From the NCBI GenBank assembly GCA_036936605.1, contig JAUPFV010000005.1, forward strand, positions 76,210,885-76,274,884: DNA of 64,000 nt, read 5' to 3'. The position numbers and the translations under genes were made by a program. Position 1 is the first letter of the stretch; each line of letters opens with the position of its first letter. The notes under the pieces were generated by a model. That model was not told where the DNA came from. It searched no databases and was given only the letters and a program-made list of their open reading frames with translations. This document shows positions 56,472-64,000 of the stretch, piece by piece. This DNA is from Limnanthes douglasii subsp. nivea. Its lineage: Eukaryota > Streptophyta > Magnoliopsida > Brassicales > Limnanthaceae.

Positions 56472-56880
56472 GCAGATAGAGGAATACATTGTTATAGAGT
56501 TATGCCTTTGGGGTTAAAAAATTCTGGGCTACATACCAAAGATTGATGAATAAAACATTTGCTACCCAGATTGGAAAAACAAGGAGGTGTATATTGATGA
56601 TATGGTGGTAAAGATCTTGGCAGACAATGTGCACTTGGAAGATTTAGAGGAGATATTTTTTAATTTAAGGGCAATCAGGCTGAAATTAAATCCAGAGAAA
56701 TGTACTTTTGGAGTTCGATTGAGGAAATTATTGGGTTATGTTATTAGCAAAAAAGGATAGAAGATAATCCAGAACAATTAAAAGTTGTAGTAGCTATGAA
56801 ATCGCCTCGAACTATCAAAGAAGTAAAAAAATTGACAGGACAATTAGCAGCACTTAACAGATTTATTTCTTGATTTTCTG
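56472..56880 (+). pseudogene. Reverse transcriptase of element E, C-terminal half
   Basis: Starts inside the 'TDRG' segment; 'VMPLGLKNSGATYQRLMNK' follows, a one-base loss near 56580 shifts the frame, then 'VYIDDMVVKILADNVHLEDL' with both catalytic Asp (56590-56604) and 'LNPEKCTFGV'. The palm's first catalytic Asp and everything upstream are absent. Confidence 0.88.
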
Positions 56881-57880
56881 ATAAATGTTTCCCTTTCTTT
56901 CAAGTATTACGAGGACCAAAGAAGTTTTAGTGGACTTCGGATTGTGAAACAACATTTACAAGCATCAAGGATTTGTTTTCATCACAAAATTTTTTATCTA
57001 AGCCTCGAAGTGGAGAACAACTCTTTTTTTACATTGCGGTATCGGATTTTGCAGTAAGTGGAGTGTTGATAAGTGAAGATTCAGGAATTCCGAAGTCGGT
57101 GTATTATGTCAGCAAAAGTTTGGTGGCAACAGAAAAGAGGTTTTTGAAGCTCAAGAAATTGGCATTAGCATATGTGGTGGCTACTAGAAAAAATGCGCCC
57201 TTATTTTCAAGCTCATACCATCAAAGTTCGAACCTCATTTTCATTGAAAAACATTTTGCAATGCCTTGATCTTTCGGGGATAATGACTAAGTGGTCAGTG
57301 GAATTGGGAGATTTTGATATTATATTTTCACCTCGAACTGCAATTAAATCGCAAGCTTTGGAAAATTTCCATGTTGAATTTCATTCAAAGAGATCAGATG
57401 AAGAAGGTAGCAAGGGTGTTTTGCCACTTAATTTAACGTGGTTATTCGAACTGATGGAGGTTCTAGTGTTTTCGGATGCAGCGCTGGAATTCAACTGACT
57501 GCTCCACCTGGAGAAACAATGCTTCAATCTATTAAATTTGGTTTTTACGCATCGAATAATGAAGCTAAGTACGAAGCCTCTCTAGCTGGATTGATACTCG
57601 CCAAGATATGTGGTGCAACGTCAGTACGACTGGAAACGGATTCTCAATTGGTAGCAAATTAAATGTCTAGAGTTTCCAAACCAAAAAAGGATCACTTAAT
57701 TTTGTATCTTCGAGAGCTTTGAAATTTGATACTTCTATTTGATCGTGTTGTTGTGGAGCATATAAGTTGAGGAAGTAACATAGTGGTTGATTCTTTAGTA
57801 ACTGTTGCATACAAGGAAGATTATCCGTGGATCTTATTATAAGAAATCCCATAAACTTTAAATCAGTCAGACCAATGTGA
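56880..57880 (+). pseudogene. RNase H and archaeal-like RNase H of element E
   Basis: 56973-57269: 'GEQLFFYIAVSDFAVSGVLI', 'SVYYVSKSLVATEKRFLKL'. 57172-57420: 'YFQAHTIKVRTSF', 'MTKWSVELGDFDI', 'IKSQALENFHVEF'. The second RNase H (57438-57662) has 'IRTDGGSS' (Asp), 'NNEAKYEASLAGLI' (Glu) and 'LETDSQLVAN' (Asp), so its three visible acidic residues are kept. A stop follows at 57660. Confidence 0.88.
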
Positions 57881-58089
57881 ACATATTAAGGAACTGTTTG
57901 TCATCCCAGATGTAGTCCGAGGCGGCTGTCGAACTGATATTTTGAATTTTTTTTATTAGAGGAGAGCTTCCTGGAGATGCAACATTAGCCAAAAAATTGC
58001 AAGGCAAAGCTTTTGACTACATAGTATTAGATGGAGTTTTATACAAGAAAGCATTTAATAGACCATTATTGCAGTGTTTGAATATACAA

Positions 58090-59235
58090 TAATCACAGAA
58101 GGTTTTATCAGAACTGCATGATGGAGAAGGATCAACGCATGGATTTAAGGCATTAACTCGTTGAGTTCTGCCTGCAGGATTTTATTGGCCCTCAATTATG
58201 AACGATGCCAAGAATTTGGTTCGAAGTTGTGATACTTGTAAAAGGTTTGCTATTTCTATTCATAAACCAACAGTTTCACTTATGTTTATAACCGATACCA
58301 TTCATTTTGATATATGGGGAATAGATTTAGTGGGACCTTTGCCGATGGCTTCTGGAGGATGCCATCGACAAATAGATAGATGAAGAATAGATTTAGTGGG
58401 AATTGATAATTGTTGCAGAGAATTATTTTACTAAGTGGACAGAAGCAGAGTTGTTATCTGGAACAAAAGCTAAGGATGTGATTAAATTCTTTGTAAACAA
58501 TATTTGCTGTCGTTTTGGAGTGCCTCGAAGAATTACTACAGACAATGGTCCTCAATTTAATAATAGAGAAAGGGCTTCATTTTGTGCTTCGAAGGGAATC
58601 AAGCAGTGTTTTCAACACCATTTCATCCCCAAGCAAATGGACAAGTGAAGGTGACAAACATGTCTATTTTGGAAGGTTTGAAAAAGAATTTAACGGGAGC
58701 AACAGGAAAGTGGCCTAATTATTTGTAAGAGGTCTTTTTGGCTTATCGAACGACTCATAGGGAGGCAACTAAAGAAACTCTTTTTGCTTTAGCATATGGA
58801 ATGGATGTTGTTAGTCCTGTATAATCTACTTTTTCATCTTTTAGAATAACTCAATATTTTGAAGAGTTGAATGATGAAGCTAAAAGAGTGAGTTTGGATT
58901 TGATTGATGAGAAAAGAGTTCATGCTCACTTATATGTAATTCATTATCAAACTCTTATGAGGAATATATATAATTCGAGGGTAAAAAGGAGGGAGTTTAA
59001 GATAGGTGACAAAGTGCTGAGAAAGGTATTCCTATATACCAAGGAAAAGAGTCTCGGTAAGATGGCCCCGAATTGGGAAGGACCTTATATGGTTGTTAAA
59101 AGGATAAATTCGGGTTCTTATTGCCTTTGTGGTAGTCATGGGAGGATGCTTCAACAGCCATGGAATACACAACATCTAAAGTTATACTGGGAATGGCTGT
59201 GTTGTATTTTGAAATTATTTTCTTTGATTGATTAG
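58090..59235 (+). pseudogene. Integrase of element E
   Basis: 'LVRSCDTCKRFA' (zinc domain), 'DIWGIDLVGPLPMASGG' (first Asp kept), a small duplication of 'gaatagatttagtggga' (58318 and 58386) that inserts a stop, 'ENYFTKWTEAELLSG', 'RRITTDNGPQFNN' (second Asp kept), then a frameshift and 'NGQVKVTNMSILEGLKKNL', where the catalytic Glu is Lys. The C-terminal part, 58867-59235, has 'VKRREFKIGDKVLRKVF' and 'MAPNWEGPYMVVKR'. Confidence 0.9.
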
Positions 59236-59444
59236 CACACTCTTTCGTACTATGTTGGCCCAGGGAGGTTTTAACGAGGCATTATGTACATATTCAAAGT
59301 TATCAATAAAATGCATTTTTTGGTTGATGGTTGTTTACAAGTTTTTATTTAAAACTATATTAGTAAATGATCAAAGACTGATAATCTTTGAGGTTGACCA
59401 AGAGTAGAATATTCTGAAGTGTTGAATACACTTTTCGAATAGAC

Positions 59445-59660
59445 AACCATGTTTGAAATGTTACGTCCATTAAACACTATTTGATATTCAAAGTGTTACG
59501 TCCATTAAACAGTATTTGATATTCAAAGTGTTACGTTCATTAAACACTCAATGATATTCTAAATGGTATGTTCATTAAACATTTTATGATGTTCAAATTG
59601 TTACGTCTATTAAACATTCGATGTTGTTCGAAATGTCATGTTCATTAAACATTCTATCAT
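59445..59660. repeat. Minisatellite, about 38 bp x 6, element E
   Basis: Copies of 'gttacgtccattaaacacta' plus 'tttgatattcaaa', between the 3' ends of integrase and the antisense ORF. Element A has a decayed array in the same place but of a different sequence. Confidence 0.9.
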
Positions 59661-59750
59661 GTTTTTATCTCAAATAATTAATATAAATAACAATCATATA
59701 TAAACATAATTTAAAATAAGAAGTGAAGCAAAAGCAAATACCTCTGTCAT

Positions 59751-62700
59751 TCAAATTGATTCGATGAGCACAAGAAGTGACAATGATGATATGACAGTTG
59801 CAAAAACGAAAAAACAAAAGATAGTGAAATCATTCATCCTCATAGCTCTCTTCGGATGATCAACTTGGAATAGGACCGAAAGCTTCGTTAGGGTGCCGTT
59901 CAACGAGAACTTCACTCCAAAAGCTGGAAAGATCCATTTTAGGATATGTGGCATGCATTTCTCGAAGGAGTGTGATAACTTTTTGTTTTTTCCATTATTG
60001 ATAGTTGCGAACATGTCTTTTGCACACTCGTCTTCAGCAGTAGTGACAACAAATTGATTCTCTTTATCAAATTGGGCTTTGAGGGTAGTCATGTCATCCG
60101 CCAAACTTTTCTTCTCTGTTTCACTCTTGCTAATGGATAATTGAAGGTCATCGAGTTTTTTTTCTCAGCAATTAATTCTTCAAGATGTTTAGTCTTGAGT
60201 TGATCTATTTTGTTATGATGCGAAGTGTTGAGATCTTCTTTCTCGATTTTATGTTTTTTTCGGAGAATTATTTTGACATGAAGGAGTCTTGTGAGAACTT
60301 CAGATCTTGTCATCTGAAATTTATGGAACTGAACTATTATGAGGTTACCAAAGATATCCCTCATCTTTTTTCTCAGCTTCAGCAACATCTTTATAGCGAA
60401 CCATCTCTTTAGATATGTGCTTCAATTATTTTTAGAGATTTCAATCTCTTGAGTAAGTTTTTTCGCTGCAACATCGAGATCGGTAAAAGGTTGAAGAGCA
60501 GCCAGGACCTCTTCGGATGGCTTCTTGGGAAGAAAAACCACTAGGCTGGGTCGAGGAATAAGAGCTAAGGAAGTTGTATGAACAATAACCTCAGGAGATG
60601 TGGCTTCAGAGGCAGCAAGTGCAGATCTTCTACCAAAGTTATGCAGATGATCTTGAATTTCTTGAATGATGAGATCTTCTTCTCTAGCAAGCTCTTGTTA
60701 TTCATCGAAGTTAATGAAGCTGTTAGGATCGAAGTGATCATCGCCCTGGTTATCTTCTACAATAATAGTTTCCCTTTGTTGATTAGCAGCATCCTCATGA
60801 TTTCTTTCATTTCATTTTTGAGGACTTTGCTAATTTTCTGCAGTTCTACCTTCGTTGTCTTCGGATAATATCTCTTCAACAATTTCCAATGCCTTCTTTT
60901 TCCCTTTCTTTTAGGGGCCGGTTTTATTGGTACTTTTCTTTTTTGAAGGCGCAACAGTTTTCTTCTTTTTTGGAGAGGGTTCCTCTTCTATTCTTTCTTC
61001 AATTGTGGAGAGTGTGTTTTCTTTCGTTTTCAGCTTCGAACCTTTTGGCTTCGGATATGTTGAAGGGCTAGCACCAGATGTATTAGCTACCTTTTTATTC
61101 TTTTTTGCCTTCTTGTTTTGGGGAAGATAGTTACTTGATCTAATTCGAATTGACAAGAATATTTTATAGTCGGGATGGACCAACCTTCTGACAGCTTGTC
61201 AAGGATTGGGTGACTCCATCAAATTTTTGGGATAAAGAGCTCCAGATGTGATCGGGGATAAGCGATTGTTGAGAAAGTTGATGAGTTTGAAGGTTGTATA
61301 GAAAGCATTATTCTATTCCTTTTCAACCCAAGCAACAAGCTTGATGAAGGTTTCATTTGCTTTTTCTCGAAGAATTGCATAACGCCTCGAAATTTCTGTT
61401 AAGAGTATTAAAGTTGAAAGCAAATAAGGATAGTATAAGTTGAAAAATATAATTTAGAGAAATAATATTAAAACACTTACGATTACTTCTCTAGACGAGG
61501 TTCAATCTTGATGGGTTGACCTCGGATATAACTTTGTCATTCTCCCACGCTCCTGAAATGAAGACAAACTTATGCTTCCAAAATTTGTCTGCTTCTAGTA
61601 AATCATCGATTATTTTAAAGTCATCATCCAACGTGAGATAGTAAAATGAAAACAATGGTCCTTTTGATATTTTGGTTAGAGATATGAAATCCTCGATGCA
61701 GATTGGAATTTCGGACAAGCGGGAAGCCATAATTACATAGAGCAGTATGAACCATTGATTTGGAGTCACTTCAGTTGGACACAGATTCAAAAGTTCAAAG
61801 TAGTCCACTATTATGGGGTCTAGCGGGAATCGAAGACCCCACTTAATGATTTCTAGATAGACTACCAATTCAATTTTTTTACAGTCTAAAGGTGTTTCTC
61901 TTTTTTTGGGAAGACGAAGTGTAATGTTGTCACCCCTTCTCTGATGTTTCTTTAGATCACTTGTTTGGCTCTCTTTATAGTATGTGTATGTAACGTTCCT
62001 TAGAGCCACTATATATTTCACATCGAGAGACCTCAAATTCTCATATATTGATGCACGTGCCTCCTTGGATATGGTGATAAGAGCTTTCTTTCCTTTCGGT
62101 CTACGAGTTTTTTTCTTATGTAGCATTCTCTAATTATTTTAAAGCATCTTCCTCTATATCAGCCTCGTTATTTGACTGAATAGCATCAGATTTTATTTCT
62201 TCTTCAGATGCATCGTCTCTCAGTCGATGAGGATTATTCGAGGGATTTTGTTGAGATGATACAGTTGTCTCAACAATCTCCCTCGGGGTTAGAGAAATAG
62301 TTGATGGATTTGACGTGACATCGACATCATCTCCCATAGTTATGAAAGTCTTTTTTCTATGAGCTCGTGGGGGATAAGTATTTGAAAGGTTGGTTGAGGA
62401 AGGGGTTTTTTAGATTGTTTCGAAGAGTATTTTCTTATTTCACGACTAATTCGAGGTGATGATTTAGTAAGAGAATGTGATATTTGAGGTGTTTTTGGCG
62501 TTCGAGTTTTTTAGGAATGGTTTTCCTCTGTAGGAGAAGAAGGTGAAAAAACAGGAGTTTTGGAAGGATTGAAGTTACCGTAATAAATGGTCTTCGTGGA
62601 TGTACCAAAGGGAGTGTTGCTTATTAATCCATCTGTTCTATATTCTTCAGCTCTTTCACTGATGCAGAAGTAATTGTAAACTCCGAAGACGTTGTTGTCT

Positions 62701-62768
62701 AACTTTGGGGATTTAGGTTATTTGGGAATTCTGGTTTTAGATCTCCTGGATTCTGGACGCTTTCTCAT
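59751..62768 (-). pseudogene. Antisense ORF of element E (Transposase_28-like)
   Basis: Minus strand, convergent with pol. A likely first ATG at 62768 (MRKRPESRRSKTRIPK, then a stop); 62337 is another Met in a long frame. Basic and acidic N-terminal parts lead to block 1 in 62126-61491: 'WGLRFPLDPIIVDYFELLNL', CPTEV and N.W. Block 2 reads 'FWKHKFVFISGAWEND'. A probable intron follows (about 61480-61396, gtaag...ctgtt complement), at the same point as the 4870-4946 intron in A. Downstream are a Lys/Pro/Ser-rich segment ('KKKKTVAPSKKKSTNK', 61183-60911) and charged coiled-coil-like frames to 59751. Stops are few, so this is the best-preserved of the three copies. Role unknown. Confidence 0.78.
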
Positions 62769-63280
62769 AAACTGGTTGAAGATTGATCGGAAAATATGAG
62801 TTTTCCGGTGAAAGTAGCCAGTAGATTGAAGAAACCGGTGAAGGTAGCAAATGAGTTTAGAGTTTTTGCGCTTTCTCTCTCAAGGAATCTGTTTGTGAAT
62901 CAAACAATGGGTCACAATGGGATTTATAAGAAGAAAAAAGTTGTTTTGAGAATTGGAAAATATGGACTTTGATTGTACAGAAGTTGAAGCAGTTATGTAG
63001 ATAAGATTTCAACGTCTGTCACATTATGGGCCTAGTTATAGACCTAGCCCTTAGAATGTTATTATTTGATGAGAAGTAGGCTTGAACTCTAAGAATATTA
63101 GCTGCTGCTTCGAATTGATTTGTAAAGGGGTGATTCTCTGTTGAAATATTTCGATGTATATGACACAAATAATGGTATAACAGAATGATCAACGTAGTTT
63201 GAATTCCAAAAGAGGAAATTATCTTCACTTCTGTTTATGTTCGAGGCTGATTAGTTCTCATTATTTTACTGACATGAGAA

Positions 63281-63293
63281 CTAAGGGGGATAC
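63281..63293 (+). other. Polypurine tract of element E
   Basis: 'actaagggggatac' ends immediately before the LTR start TGATAAGG. Confidence 0.75.
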
Positions 63294-63612
63294 TGATAAG
63301 GAAATAAGACTTCAAGGACTGCATTATAAAGAATAAAACAGCTTGTGACATATTGTAAAATTAGAAGAGGAAATTGGTCTTTTTGTATTTTTGTCAGGGA
63401 CTAATATATAATTATCCTATTTTATGTAATCATTCAGTTATGAGCTAAGTCCTTGCGCCTCTATATAAAAGCTAAGGCAAATCTAATAAAGAGGTTGGAT
63501 TTTTGAGTTAAAACATTTGAGCACTCTGATTTTCTCTCTTTAGAATATATTCCTCTCTATAAAAGTTGACTTCACTCATTTACTAAGGCAATTCAAGCAA
63601 TCAGACTCACCA
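63294..63612 (+). repeat. 3' LTR of element E
   Basis: TGATAAGGAAATAAGAC...ACTCACCA, 319 bp, with a TATA box 'ctatataaaa' at 63461-63470. Its inner half matches the truncated LTR of D. The last 388 bases of the window (63613-64000) show no gene. Confidence 0.88.
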
Positions 63613-64000
63613 GACAAAACTCTTTCAGGTAGTCTCTGAACTACTCTATTATCTTTTTTAACTAACAACTTAAATGTTTTTACTTGAAAATATAAAGATA
63701 CAATAGAAGTACCTTTTGACATTATTTGTCATAATATATAAATAAATCCTAACATTTGACCTATCATTTAGATTATTTTTTAAAAAATCAAAAGATATTA
63801 TGGTCAACATAGACTGGTTGTTGATGGTCAGACATATCATATAATCTACCTACCCAGTCTGGACAACCAGCCCAACCATAGTTTGGAAGAAAAATAAAAA
63901 ATAGAAAAATATGTGTGGAATTTACTGAATTAAACAGAACATGTCCCAAGACCATCATTGTTCTAAATTTATTCGAATATAACCATATTTAGATGCACCT

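Larger units (their letters stand above)
56472..63612 (+). mobile_element. Ty3/gypsy element E (Tat-type), 5' truncated
   Basis: Plus strand: second half of RT, RNase H, archaeal-like RNase H, integrase, a minisatellite, an antisense ORF on the minus strand, polypurine tract and 3' LTR. It lacks its own 5' LTR, gag and protease and starts abruptly at 56472. Layout mirrors element A. With D (inverted, LTR to RT) it may form one element whose 5' half was inverted. Confidence 0.88.

Noticed and set aside
60578..61130. Plus-strand Phe/Ser-rich frames in element E
   Set aside because: Shadows of the Lys-rich minus-strand antisense ORF.
1..64000. tRNA, rRNA or snRNA genes
   Set aside because: No cloverleaf with A/B boxes or rRNA-like sequence was noticed on either strand; tRNA-like words occur only as retrotransposon primer sites.

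Overview
This window looks like repeat-rich, AT-rich nuclear DNA of a flowering plant, probably a eudicot. The evidence is plant Ty3/gypsy elements of the Tat type (dual RNase H, antisense extra ORF), a plant-type LINE with a C-terminal RNase H, a MULE transposase, and one intact gene of the plant-only PADRE (DUF4228) family. I see no bacterial features, tRNA, rRNA or CRISPR. Nearly all other coding sequence is broken transposon sequence. No species can be named.

Layout. 1-1144: AT-rich DNA and a 725-bp hAT-like MITE (414-1138). 1597-14330: a LINE cut in two by a complete Ty3/gypsy element A (3021-13570, minus strand, 5-bp target duplication ATCAA). 15480-27230: a MULE transposase remnant on the minus strand, itself split by a small LTR element C (about 20500-24467) that carries only an antisense-type ORF. 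Arrays built on the word GTCTCGCAT surround and invade this MULE. 27240-32300: mostly featureless, with a weak hAT candidate. 32320-35750: a decayed unidentified coding segment interrupted by a young non-autonomous LTR element H (32958-35319, TSD TTACT). 36050-39130: minisatellites and a possible old LTR. 39420-43171: truncated gypsy element F (minus). 43920-44391: a palindrome cluster with perfect 36-bp arms. 46453-46998: the PADRE gene, the only convincing host gene. 47000-51290: intergenic. 51300-52770: gag-protease remnant G (plus). 52775-56471: element D (minus; truncated LTR, gag, protease, part of RT). 56472-63612: element E (plus; RT to integrase, a minisatellite, a minus-strand antisense ORF and the 3' LTR).

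How parts fit. Elements A and E have the same plan: pol on one strand, a tandem-repeat spacer, then a spliced-looking ORF on the other strand reading towards pol, next to the 3' LTR. Element C keeps only that ORF between LTR-like repeats. All three ORFs share a GLRxPL...CP...N.W block of the Transposase_28 ('putative gypsy type transposon') kind and a WKxxFxF...WE block. D and F share a Gly-to-Glu change in the protease active site, and both lose pol inside or just after RT, which suggests a non-autonomous subfamily. D and E meet head to head and may be the two halves of one rearranged element.
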